From the NCBI GenBank assembly GCA_048772705.1, contig JBLWGC010000102.1:33382-97381 (forward strand): a DNA stretch of 64,000 nucleotides, given 5' to 3'. Under the pieces are notes generated by a model. That model did no database searches, was not told where the DNA came from, and saw only the letters and a program-made list of their open reading frames with translations. Below are positions 54,801-64,000 of this stretch, piece after piece. Origin of the DNA: Leidyana gryllorum EB-2025a (Eukaryota > Apicomplexa). How positions within the stretch are numbered: the first letter of the stretch is position 1; each line of letters begins with the position of its first letter. The translations under genes were made by a program, and so were the position numbers.

Positions 54801-56842
54801 GCCCGGCTTGCAGCCCAGTGATGGTCAGGATATTCTGGATCTCCTTGTTCTCCGTCAGAGCCTTGAAGGACGCATCTCTCACATTGAGCAGCTTTCCTCG
54901 CAAAGGGAACACTCCGTATCTGTCTCGTCCAACGACAGAGAGGCCCGCCAAACAACTGGTTTTAGCTGAGTCTCCTTCTGTCAGGATCAATGTGCAGTGT
55001 TGGGACATTCGGGTTCCGGCGTCATTCGCGTCTTCGAGTTTCGGTACTCCCAGAATGCGGTCGCGTCGTCCTCCTCCCGAAGATTTCATCTTGCGTTTCA
55101 AGTCGACCTCCTGTTTGGTCTGGGCCCACAACAAGACTGTCTCCGTGATGGGGGACTTGACAACAGCATTGATTGTCTTCTCCGAGACTTGACAAGAAGA
55201 GCCGAAATAAGACGGCTTCAGGGTGAGAGTCTCCTTTGTCTGACTGTCGAATGTCGGATTGACAATCAAACAGTTCACGAAAATAAAGATGTGATTCCTG
55301 ATGATCGGAAAAGAGAGAGGGATTATGATTCGGAATCTGAGATGAGATGAGAGTAACTCACTTGACATGATGCCCTTTGATCTCCATTCCACCTTTGTTT
55401 TTGGTCGCCACTTTCTTGAGGATGGCAGCGATCAACGGTTCAACGACATAGTTGACATGGGTGCCACCTTTGGTTGTGCAGATAGAGTTGACAAAGGAAA
55501 CTTGTTGGAATTGACCCTCCGATTGACTCACAACAATCTCCCACCGATCATTCACCTTTTCATGAATCTTAACGATCCCAGTGCTGGTGAGCTCGGTGGT
55601 GGTCTTTGAGCTGCCCGCCTCGCTGGATTTGGCTCCTTTTTTGCCTTTCTTGCCCGCTTTGGAGGAGCCTTCAGTGTACTCGTCGTCATCGTCGTCTACG
55701 ACAAAGTCGCTCATGCCGTCATCTTGGCCGCCGGAAATGGACTCTGCATTGGGGCTGTTGGAGGTGCGAGAATTCTCGTCGGTGACGGGTTTTGGGAAAT
55801 AGAGATCGACGTAACTCTTAAAGTCCTTCACTGGAATTCGTTTCCCATTGAGAGATACTTTGACCCCTGTGGTACCAGCGATATCGTGGACCCTCTTCTT
55901 CATCAATGCCATAAGATCCGCGTCCAAACCGTCGCATTTGAATCTCTGAAGATCCGGGCGGAACGCAATTTTGACACTGTCTCCCTTAGCGGAGCAGTCA
56001 GTGATCTTTGCATCGGTATGACTCGACATATTGTTGGTCCACGTCATTGCAAACTTGCGACGTCGGGTCGAATCGGTAACTTCAACGGTGAACTTTTCAC
56101 TGAATATATTGGTCAACTTGGCTCCATAACCATTACGACCTCCGGTGACACGTTGATCATTGTCGTCATAATTGTCAGACGTTAGAAGATGCCCAAATAT
56201 GAGCTCCGGTACATAAACTTTATGTTCCTTATGAATCTCCACCGGTATACCCGCCCCATCATTGGTCACCGATATGGTAGCGTTCTCCTGATCGATGTCG
56301 ACGTCAATTTTCGTCATACGGGCGCCTGACGAAAAAACAAGTGAGTGTGTTAGCGAGCGAGCGAGCGAGCGCAGTCACGTACCTCGGCTACCTCCCTCAT
56401 GCATCTCACGCGCTTTCACATCAGCGGCATTGACGAGGATTTCGTCTGTGGTTAGAGAATAGTGAGTGAGTCAGTCTGTCTATCGCGCTCCGCTGTTCGT
56501 GGACTTACCGAAAATCTTGTACATGGCTGGTATAAAGCTGAGCTGACGGAACACCATCCGCTCTCGTTCATCATCCCAGACCCAGGCAGTGGTGCTCTCG
56601 ACTTGAAGAGAGCCAACATAGGTATCGGGTCTCAACAATATGTGCTCCAATTGCGTCTTCTTCTGGAAACGCTGCTCAATGGTCTTGTCCTTCCCTGCTT
56701 TGAGGGGTGGAGCTTGAACCTCCTTGGGGGCAGGACGTTCTGCGATGAACTCTGACATGTCGTCATCATCGGCAGAGTCGAGGTCTCCAAGGCTGTCATC
56801 GTCACTGAAAGCTACGGGGGCTTTCTTAGCCTTGGGGGGCAT
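51891..56842 (-). CDS. TOP2: DNA topoisomerase II
   Basis: Type IIA enzyme that passes one duplex through another; essential for chromosome segregation. Five exons: introns near 56455-56508, 56327-56382 (joining REMHEGGSR to GARMTKIDV), about 55307-55360, and 52151-52194. The GHKL ATPase shows EHILLRPDTYVGS, NDGAGIPVEIH and GGRNGYGAKLTNIFS. The TOPRIM domain shows LTEGDSAKTSCLAGL and IMTDQDADGSHIKGLLINF. The winged-helix region carries the active-site tyrosine in SASRYIYTRL. The C-terminal domain is Ala/Lys/Ser-rich and ends in a long acidic stretch (VSDSEEEEDEEVMEEEESEE). An acidic/Lys insert in the transducer region (VDDDDDEYTEG, KAGKKGKKGAKS) is not usual. About 1480 aa, typical. Start ATG 56840-56842. 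Confidence 0.97.
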
Positions 56843-56949
56843 CTTTAGCTTAATTTAGGGAACGTTTAAGATTATTGCTTGAGTGTGGTTTCGTTTGTGC
56901 TAGGTCTAAGCAGGCGATACATCACTCAAAACGCGTCACGCAATGCATC

Positions 56950-57294
56950 TTAGATCCTCTGACCCGCCATAGTGGCATCGGCCACAACGGCTCCCCATCG
57001 TCCGAGGTTTGTGGGGGCGATTCGGACCTCCGGAGCAGCCATGAAAGCCGGAACAAGACCAGTTGAATAAATGGTGTTAATGCCGTGCGGAAAAGCGGTT
57101 ACTGGCTGACAACCTGGGGGAGTATACTTCTGCGAAGCCTCGGATGTGTATTGTACAGCTGAAGTCGTGTAGGAGCCGGCCGCTTGAGGAGACGCATATG
57201 AAGGCGACGGGTAAGTGCTGCTGCCGTAGACACCAGACGCGTTGGAGTAAGTATGGGTAGGAATGGACTGCATGGTGTAGGGTCTGGAGGTCAT
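56950..57294 (-). CDS. Small Tyr/Ser/Pro-rich protein, unknown
   Basis: About 114 aa from the ATG at 57292-57294. The first 70 residues are rich in Tyr, Ser, Thr and Pro (STYPSPSYASPQAAGSYTTS), then comes a more ordered end (FPHGINTIYSTGLVPAFMAA, VRIAPTNLGRWGAVV). No signal peptide or TM. It lies between TOP2 (upstream, same strand direction) and a divergent SET gene 46 bp from its start. Family not recognised; composition is reminiscent of cytoskeletal or pellicle-associated small proteins. Confidence 0.55.
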   Translation of the reverse strand: MTSRPYTMQSIPTHTYSNASGVYGSSTYPSPSYASPQAAGSYTTSAVQYTSEASQKYTPPGCQPVTAFPHGINTIYSTGLVPAFMAAPEVRIAPTNLGRWGAVVADATMAGQRI

Positions 57295-57340
57295 AATCTG
57301 ACGGAACTTATGGGATCTTTTTACACAAGACAAAAAACGG

Positions 57341-59137
57341 ATGCTGCCCCACCCACAATATCCTCCCACTCCCCACGAAGCCAAGGCTTCCTGCCAAGAA
57401 ATCTTTGTGTCTGACTTGCGAAGAAGAGATAATAATCCCCCTTCTCAGCACTTGAAGGATTGTTTCATAACTCTGCGTCCCCGAGGACGAACTGTTGAGA
57501 AACACTCCACATATCTACAAGTGGCATGTGAGGGTCTCGAGGGCACACAGGGTGTCGTGGTTCGCTTCCACCTTCACTCCATAGTCACTGTATCCAACAT
57601 TGCCGACCACCGATATACCTTCACCATATACGGCCCGAGATGGACCGCACCATTCATTGACCTCATTCACCTCTCTGACCTCCACATTCACCAGGATAAG
57701 ACACAGGAGCTTCCACCACTCAGTAAAGCAGCCGAATGGGCTCTCAAGATGTGTGCTAGACACAGATTCGAGTACGAGCGCGTAGTAGAGTACTGCACAG
57801 AAGAAGCTTTGACACAAAACCCCGCCCTTTATTACCCTTTGTCAAAGGCCCTCTTCGGCTTAAGGCGAGAAAAAGAGAGTGTGAATGCCTTCTACAACTT
57901 TGAGAGGGCGTGGAGGGCCAACCGCCGACACAAATGTGGGGTAGCGGAGGCTCAATTGCGGAGACTCGCTCGTAGGGCCCAACTTTGGGAGAGAGAGCTT
58001 TCTGCTTCCGACCAAAATCAGTTCGTAGAAGACGACCAAGTCATCGGTAGACATACTGAACATGCCACCATAACTTCGGCCTTTGGCTCACTCGTCGCCG
58101 TCAAGGATCTCCCCAACCGAGGAAAGGGTGTCGTCGCCATTGCTCCCATTCCCAGTGACACTGTGCTCCTGCATGAACACCCTATCGCTACCGGCTGTGA
58201 TCAGCGTGATCTCCTCTTAGCCCTGAGTACAACGCTACTCGCCAATCCCTCCTTGAGACCTCTTTGTTGCGATCTATGCGCCCTCTCATGGAAACAAGAG
58301 GGGGAGGAAGGCGACGCAGAGGGAGACACAGAGGAGGCACGAGCACTGAACTCGTACTTCTTGGAGGACGTTCTGGCACACAACGCGTTCACCATCGAGT
58401 CGTGTGAAGATGATATGAATTTCGTTTATGGCCGAGGCGGGCGGGACGTGAGACGAAAGAAGGCTCTTACGGGAGCTCAACTCGCCTTGTACCCGATCGC
58501 GAGCCGATTTAATCATTCCTGCGACCCTAACTGCTATCGAGTATTCCACCAAGAAGGCGTTTGCATTCGAGCCGGACGGGACATTGAAGTGGGGGAAGAA
58601 TTGACTTTGAACTACGTCAGTTGGGACATGGGACTTAAAGATCGTCAAGAATCTTTAAAGAAGTGGGGTTTCAATTGCGAGTGTGAGAGATGCAGATCGG
58701 AAACCAACTGTCCTCAAGTCATCTGTAAGTTGGACAAAATGGCACAGGAGCTTCTCGAGTCGGATGTGACAAAGGGGGACACCACTTTAGTGGAAAGAAT
58801 GCTTGCGACTGTCGAAACCATGACTCAGCTCGCCGAAGGGCACAGAATATGGGCTGCCCCTTATCTGCACGCCTATTCGACTCTCGCGTTGAGTTTGGAT
58901 AAGATCGATTGTCACGATGAGGCGTCAGCTATTTGGCAACATGTGATCCGTGTGCTGCAGGTTGGTCCGTCCTTGAAGCTCCGACGCGACCCGTTGACTC
59001 TATATATGGTGCGGCACACTGCACTAGGCAACTCTTCGTCCCAATTTGTGAACGATCTAGTCAATGAAGCGAGTCAATTAGCTCAAAAGTGGAGTAGTTC
59101 AGCTGAGGAATTCCTCGAATATTGCAGTGCTGACTGA
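57341..59137 (+). CDS. SMYD-like SET-domain lysine methyltransferase
   Basis: Intronless, 598 aa. The N-terminal third contains a charged helical region with TPR-like helices (ALYYPLSKALFGLRREKESV). The SET domain spans residues about 245-430: it opens at LVAVKDLPNRGKGVVAIAPI, with ALYPIASRFNHSCDPNCYRV (SAM/substrate site NHSCDPN) and GEELTLNYVSWDMGLKDRQE (the 'EL.inY' motif with catalytic Tyr), followed by post-SET cysteines in KKWGFNCECERC. A split SET with inserted cysteines (LCCDLC) and a C-terminal helical part is SMYD-like, though a classic MYND finger is not evident. Substrate unknown. Start ATG at 57341 is 46 bp from the divergent small gene. Confidence 0.88.
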   Translation: MLPHPQYPPTPHEAKASCQEIFVSDLRRRDNNPPSQHLKDCFITLRPRGRTVEKHSTYLQVACEGLEGTQGVVVRFHLHSIVTVSNIADHRYTFTIYGPRWTAPFIDLIHLSDLHIHQDKTQELPPLSKAAEWALKMCARHRFEYERVVEYCTEEALTQNPALYYPLSKALFGLRREKESVNAFYNFERAWRANRRHKCGVAEAQLRRLARRAQLWERELSASDQNQFVEDDQVIGRHTEHATITSAFGSLVAVKDLPNRGKGVVAIAPIPSDTVLLHEHPIATGCDQRDLLLALSTTLLANPSLRPLCCDLCALSWKQEGEEGDAEGDTEEARALNSYFLEDVLAHNAFTIESCEDDMNFVYGRGGRDVRRKKALTGAQLALYPIASRFNHSCDPNCYRVFHQEGVCIRAGRDIEVGEELTLNYVSWDMGLKDRQESLKKWGFNCECERCRSETNCPQVICKLDKMAQELLESDVTKGDTTLVERMLATVETMTQLAEGHRIWAAPYLHAYSTLALSLDKIDCHDEASAIWQHVIRVLQVGPSLKLRRDPLTLYMVRHTALGNSSSQFVNDLVNEASQLAQKWSSSAEEFLEYCSAD

Positions 59138-59222
59138 CTGACTGACCTGCTGGCTTTTTTCTCGAACACATGAAATGCTTCCGATGCTGCCGTAGGCAGT
59201 CCTCCCCGGCGCCTGTACCTGA

Positions 59223-59303
59223 CCTGGAGATCCCTGCCAGTCGTGTCAGCTCCCACAACGGCAGAAAGCCCAGAACTCGGGCCCAGATGAGGTCGCTAAG
59301 CAT
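59223..59303 (-). pseudogene. Truncated F-box remnant
   Basis: A minus-strand ATG (59301-59303) opens an F-box-like stretch MLSDLIWARVLGFLPLWELT followed by RLAGISR and then a possible GT donor. The open frame beyond it translates low-complexity sequence and runs into the 3' end of the convergent SET gene, so no substrate-binding part remains. The start resembles the N-terminus of the full F-box gene at 61531 (same 'l.s..w..v.gFL...el.r...iS' spacing), suggesting a broken paralogue or an isolated first exon. Confidence 0.45.
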
Positions 59304-59912
59304 TTGTCAGCACCAAAGGTTGGGGGAGTGTGTTTGCGCACCCGTGTGCGAGCTGTAACCAGTGACCCGCCAGTGCCGTGTAGGGATTCCGCCGCAGTTC
59401 CCGTTGAGATATCCTGTCGTGTGGACACCATAGAGCAATATGTCCCGTGTCTCGCTTCCTACAATCCCTTCTGACCTCGTGGTCGCTGGCTGCTCCATAA
59501 CCGGCAACCGGATGCAGCATATGGCCATTGACGACAAATGTTGGCTTCCGACCCTTCTCTTCACCATTGGGAAAGATCAAATAAGTTTCATTTTGGGTCT
59601 CAGCAGCAAGCCAGCATCGCGGCTAAGATGCTCTCGAACATCCAGTACAGTCACGCCTTGCTGGGAAATCATCACATTCAGATTATGGTCTATCATCACT
59701 CTCTCCATCAACGAGTCGAGGAGGCCGTTCCATAAGGCAGCGAGCAATCAGTCCACATCGTCAGACTCCATGATAGATTCCTTGGCGTCAATTTAAGGGG
59801 CTTTTCTGATCATTCTCTGTACGGCAAACGACTGCGTTTGCAGTCCTACGAAATTGTTCTATCTATCTAAAGTCGGTACCTAGGGCCTCAACTTTGCGTG
59901 GCTCCACCAAGG
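59304..59912. other. Interval with weak overlapping frames, no resolved gene
   Basis: A plus frame 59440..59796 and minus frames around 59296..59580 and 59590..59725 (the latter with GVTVLDVREHLSRDAGLLLR) look partly protein-like, but no consistent exon chain could be built. It may contain decayed pieces of an F-box family gene together with the remnant at 59223..59303. No RNA signal seen. Confidence 0.25.
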
Positions 59913-60649
59913 TCAGTATGCAACGCGTACTCCCCGGTCTTCGGACTCTTCGGACTCTTCTGACTCTTCGGACTCTTCGGACGCTTCGGAATGCACGGAC
60001 TGCACGGAGGCAGCTGCTGGGGGCACCTTTGTAAATGATCGTGGGTCAGATTCCGTGGTCGCCTCAGGTGGAGGCTCCACATTGGCAATTCTCCGAGCCT
60101 CTGCCAGCCTTTGCCAGCTCACCTCGAGAAGTTGACGGCAAATACTCTCAGCTACTGGGCTGTCGGCCTCTGAGCCTCCATGCTGATGGCTAATACGCTC
60201 GCTCGCCGAGCTGTCATTCGCCGAGCCTCCATGCTGATGGCGAATACGCACAACTACCGCGCTGCCATCCTCTGAGCCTTCAGAAGACTTACAGCGGCTC
60301 TTCCAATTCCGTGCCGACTTCCAGCAGCTCTTGCGGTTCCGTGCCGACTTCCGCTTTCGCTTCGCTTCGCGGGTCCTTTTCCATTCATCACAGCAGTGCT
60401 CAATGAACTTCTCAAGTCTGCAGGAACATAACTGTCAATCAGATCGAGTCAAACTTTCAGACGGCTCGCTACGAAGAACAGGAGCCCGTACGCCTCTGCT
60501 TTAATTAAATCTTGGCTGCCGACCGCTCGGTTTCGCGGTTCGCTCAGGTTAAACAGCTAGACGGATATGAATACCAATACGGCGGCCAGAATCAGTGCCA
60601 ACCCTCCAGATACCGCTACCGAGCAGCTCATTGAGTGTTTAGGAGTCAT
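59913..60649 (-). CDS. Single-pass membrane protein with tandem and SEE repeats, unknown
   Basis: Two exons with a 131-nt intron (60432..60562), phase 0 on both sides; ATG at 60647-60649. About 200 aa. The N-terminal hydrophobic segment VSGGLALILAAVLVFIS is completed across the splice by LCSCRLEKFIEHCCDEWKRT, so a TM is followed by a Cys pair and a strongly basic cytoplasmic-type region (REAKRKRKSARNRKSC). Then come two copies of a 'R I x H Q H G G S' unit (RIRHQHGGSAND, RISHQHGGSEAD), a helix, and a C-terminal run of SEE/ESEE repeats. Basic-then-acidic low complexity suggests a lineage-specific surface or pellicle protein. No family recognised. Confidence 0.5.
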
Positions 60650-61530
60650 TGAGGATTGAGGAGAAGTGTGAAAATGAAAGACTGATCTTAGTTTCGAGCG
60701 ACCCCACTGCCCGTGTCTCCTCTCCCTGTCCCATTCTGTCATTCTCTGACGGGGTGTGAGATGTAAGATCCCATTGAGGGGAATGAGGTGAAACGGCGTT
60801 AGTCAGTCCAGCTATATTGTTTATGGTCTATGGTCTACGAAAAAGAGTCTACGCACGGTAGGGTCCCTCTGCGCTCGTCATGTCGCCTGGATGGCTCAGG
60901 GGTGCTCGATGTCGCTTTGGGACAGATCGATCCTTAAGAGCACATTTTCTGTTGGGTTTTGTTACGCTGCCTTTTCAACAGTGTTGTGTGTGCTCATACT
61001 TCTCGAACATGTTTGACAAGCTTTCAGAGTCTGTCAATCGCAACTCCTGTTCACCCACCCGACAGCGTTTCCCTTGTACAATATTGGCTGCACTCACGAG
61101 CACCGAAGCTGCAAATGGTCGCTTGCCGGGGGACGGCACACTTGCTTCGTCGGACGAGTTCGTCAGAAGATGGGTATGTTAGCATCCCATCATCGCTGCA
61201 GGAGCACTTGTGGCGGTCCCAGTCGAGGCGACATCCCCATTGACAGCAAAGGAGTGATCCATTTGTCGTTGTGGCTGGTCGCGCACCCCCTCCCCCGCAT
61301 TGAAATCGTTTCGAACAGCAAATTCCCAACTGAGCTTTTTCCACCTGCTGTGACGCTTGGCCTGCGTTCTTGGAAGCTTTCTTGCGCAGATGACAGGCTC
61401 GATGGTCCAGCGTTTGTTTTCGTGATTTGCATCACTGTTTTGTCCACTGGGCACTGCGTGTTACGGCAGGTACCTGTCCTATCACACCAGGGTACTATGG
61501 CGCGCCTTAGAAAAACAATGTTAGATTGTT
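60650..61530. other. Intergenic interval, nothing recognised
   Basis: Between divergent genes. Open frames of 85-155 codons exist on both strands (for example plus 61074..61538 and minus 61179..61454), overlap each other and show no motif or splice support. The part nearest 61530 is probably the promoter of the F-box gene. Confidence 0.4.
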
Positions 61531-63549
61531 ATGATTGATCTTCCTTCGATCTGTTGGACTCAAATTTGTGGTTTCCTACGGGTTGGGGAAGTATGTCGGT
61601 CAGCCACAATATCGCCCCACATACTCCAGTGTGTACAAGGCTTGCTGAGACCCACCCAGCTGGTGATAGACTTACTGAACCAGGATCTTTTGCATCAATG
61701 GAGTGATTATGGTGAATGGTGGTCGGGCGCGGCGAAGAGCGTGTAATTGCTCATTCTAACGGAGCTCCTTTCCAGGTGGTCACCGCGACTGCTGGTTGGG
61801 CTCTCGAGGCTGTGTTCGACGGAATGCATGCCTCGATTGAAAGACTGTCGTCTGAGTTATGGTGCTGCGTTCCAAGATGGGAATGTCAAGATCCCCGGCT
61901 TCCCTTCACTCGAATTTCTCAATCTCGTGGGCGATTGTACCCCTTCACATGTTTCCCAGTTTCGGGGATGGCCGCGATGTATGCCCAACGTGTCTATTGA
62001 TGCCCCCCGGCTGAAGGCTTTCTTTGTTGGAGCTTGGGAGCTTCAGAAGCTCAAGACTCAATTACTCGAGCCTCATGTCGCCGCCGGACTGCTTGATGAG
62101 CTGAGGTATGTATCTAGGCGGAGTGTTTTGGTCATCACCTCGGACGGGTGGAAGACCCTTTCTGAAGACGAAGCCCCACCCACGATGGAGGAACGCATCA
62201 ACGACAATGTTGTGTATGGTAGGATGCTGCTCCCGCCTGCCTTTATCCAAGGGGGGATCGCCCCTGTGTGTGAGCGGTGGCCGCGCGACCATAGGTGAGC
62301 TTCTTGAGATTGGGGCCTGTCTATGTCAGTCTTACTCAGGGCCTGTGAGCTGTTAGCGTACGTTCGCGAGTACTGATGTCGAATGCGAAGAGATGCCCCC
62401 GTTGCCGAGCAAAAGTTGATTCGCGACATTCCTCATTGTATAACCGTTTACAGCACTAAAGGTCACCCGGTTGCGCAGTGGCAACAGGTGATTGACACTG
62501 GCGATATTGGCGAACTTCCGCACTGGGTGATGTGGGTCCCAACCCTCAAGTCGGCAATGACTGAAGCTTCTGGGCCACGTGTCAGGTCTGTTGAAGAGCT
62601 CGCCAAAGGCCGCGACCTCGATCTGTCGGGTCTCGAGTGTATCGTTCAAGGGTGGGGGTCCTCCCTTCTGGGACCCGGGAAAATGAGACGTTTCTGGAAG
62701 AGAGTGCGCGGATGTGCATCTTTGCATCGCCTAGAACTCGAAACCGAAATATGGACAGGAATGCTGGTTCGTAAATCGCCGGATCCTTTTCCACCAGGAG
62801 CTGTCCGATTGTGGGTGGACTCTCACAGACGGCTGCCGGCGTCATTCGCGTGCGCCAAAGTCTATCAAAGTTCCATTGTGCGTGCCAAACTAGACTATGT
62901 GACGGTTATCGATGGTATCGGAAACTCGCGCCAAATCACCTGGACGTATCTCGCAGCCCGCGGGTGTCTCAGACATGGCCGTCGACTTCGGTACGTCTTC
63001 CCATTGGTCGGGTACCTTCCAGAGCCCTACGCAACAATGATCCTCGAGCTGGTAATGGGTGAGTACCAAGACTCTACACTTCGCCTCGCTGCTGAAGCGG
63101 TCGGAGGAGAGGTGAAGGACGCCCCAGACAATGATGAGAAAACCTATTTTGAGGTAACGGCACCCGATACGTCACTCTGGGCTCCGACCATCGAGGTTCA
63201 GCCCGTCGGCATATTGTCCAACGGTCAACGAACGGCTTTCCAGCGGTGGTACAGAACTATCATACGCCAAACCGACGCCACTGCTGTGCCTATTACGGGC
63301 ATATCGGAGAGGCAACTCATCGGAAACCGCAGTCCGCAGTCCAACTGGTTCCTCAACCGTCTACTGTGGGGTCGGTATGAAGAACTCGACCGTTGGGGTG
63401 TTCCCCTCGAGATTCCTCCCATTGTCCCCGACCACTGGTTCGGTGTAGGAGCCACTCATTGCCCGGGACACCCTCAAAACAACAACAACATGCAGCAGTG
63501 CGACGGACCAGCTGGATCTGCCCGCACCACAGTCTCTGATACTGAATGA
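61531..63549 (+). CDS. F-box protein, lineage-specific family
   Basis: ATG at 61531 opens an F-box-like segment MIDLPSICWTQICGFLRVGE with VCRSATISPHI. F-box proteins act as substrate receptors of SCF ubiquitin ligases. Intron 61719..61775 (57 nt) restores the frame (EW|W SPRLLVGLSRL), and intron 62295..62390 (96 nt) joins WPRDH to RDAPVAEQKLIRDIPH; a 33-nt GT-AG stretch near 62220-62252 may be coding or intron, both in frame. The middle has irregular leucine-rich strands (FPSLEFLNLVGD, IDAPRLKAFFVGAWELQKLK, CASLHRLELE) as in F-box/LRR proteins. About 570 aa. The C-terminus is Asn/Gln-rich. Related in style to the remnant at 59223..59303. Confidence 0.55.
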
Positions 63550-63724
63550 TTTCGAGTTACCCTTCCCGGAAGTGAATTGAGAAGGTTTGGTATATGTTGA
63601 CTATAGATTTACCGCCCCCCAATGGGCCTTCGGACCGCATGTCGGGTTGCGAGAGGGGCGTCGGGGGCACGGTGCTTTGGCAGGCCGCGTTCCAACTTTC
63701 ACTCTGTGAGCGCTCGGTCGAGAA

Positions 63725-64000
63725 TCACTCACTACTGGTTCTTGCGTCTCGCAAGATGCGGGACGATACGAGCGAGATCAATCGCGCGTCCTCGACCAGG
63801 TCGCGGTTGAGCCAACGAGTGGCTGCGATCTCCTTTCGTGTGTCCTCAAAGCGAAACGTCCAACCATGGGCCACAATGTCGCCTGTGCACTGTATTTATC
63901 ACCAATGCCCGTCGGAGCAACCTACCTGCCCGGACTGACTGACTGCCTGGGTCCCGTGTCCTGAGTCTGGAGGAGGCCTGGTAGCTGTCCAAAGTGATGG
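63725..64000 (-). CDS. 3' end of an unknown gene running off the right edge
   Basis: Two minus-strand exon pieces, 64000..63926 and 63882..63725, joined by a 43-nt GTAGGT...CACAG intron in phase. They read (from within) ITLDSYQASSRLRTRDPGSQ then SVRAGDIVAHGWTFRFEDTR and ARLISLVSSRILRDARTSSE before the TGA at 63725-63727. The reading is protein-like and spans a credible splice, so a real gene is likely. Family not recognised. It converges on the F-box gene, about 175 bp between stops. Confidence 0.45.

Noticed and set aside
59296-59580. Minus frame of 94 codons beginning MIFPNGEEKGRKP.
   Set aside because: No consistent exon partner or motif; it is left inside the unresolved interval rather than called as a gene.
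1-64000. CRISPR arrays, bacterial operons, rRNA or tRNA genes, LTRs or intact transposons.
   Set aside because: No regular spaced repeats, no tRNA T-loop with matching stems noticed, no terminal repeats or transposase, integrase or reverse transcriptase motifs recognised by eye.

Overview
The window is nuclear DNA of a protist with a compact genome. Genes lie on both strands and are often separated by fewer than 120 bp. Coding exons are interrupted by GT-AG introns that are mostly 40-60 nt, and some are only 25-33 nt. An alveolin (inner-membrane-complex protein) at 40358..45197 places the organism in Alveolata. The balanced base composition, intron style, tandem genes that nearly touch and a bacterial/plant-type glutamate decarboxylase fit a myzozoan such as a perkinsid or a chromerid relative. 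The species cannot be named from the sequence alone.

Left third (1-18.6 kb): a USP7-type deubiquitinase runs off the left edge, head to head with a DDI1 ubiquitin-shuttle protease. Then come pyrroline-5-carboxylate reductase, a Crinkler-like nuclease/kinase-type protein, a possible sliding-clamp-like protein, S-adenosylmethionine synthetase, an importin-alpha-like ARM protein almost fused to a TMEM234-type membrane protein, a CDC14 phosphatase, and a long divergent FKBP-like protein with three FKBP-like modules. Two small unknown genes follow.

Middle (18.6-39.1 kb): a gene-poor, microsatellite-rich block of about 2.8 kb; a triple CCCH zinc-finger protein; a two-TM protein; the TPR subunit of TFIIIC (tau131/GTF3C3 type, intronless, 1454 aa); glutamate decarboxylase; and a giant multi-exon membrane protein of about 10 kb with C2-like, EF-hand and Ig-like parts.

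Right third (39.3-64 kb): BuGZ/ZNF207 (spindle checkpoint), the alveolin, a single-TM protein, a family 25-like glycosyltransferase, a RAMP4/SERP-type translocon protein, a multi-TM RING-H2 ligase, a Tat-SF1/CUS2 splicing factor, DNA topoisomerase II, a small Tyr/Ser/Pro-rich protein, a SMYD-like SET methyltransferase, an F-box remnant, a single-TM protein with SEE repeats, a full-length F-box family gene, and a partial gene at the right edge.

The genes do not form a pathway, though there is a cell-division/chromatin theme (CDC14, BuGZ, TOP2, SET, TFIIIC). The most unusual structural traits are head-to-tail gene pairs with 4 to 8 bp or even overlapping stop/start codons, which suggests trans-splicing or shared transcripts, and the ultrashort introns. 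Splice junctions given below were read by eye from GT/AG signals, reading-frame phase and protein similarity, without transcript data.
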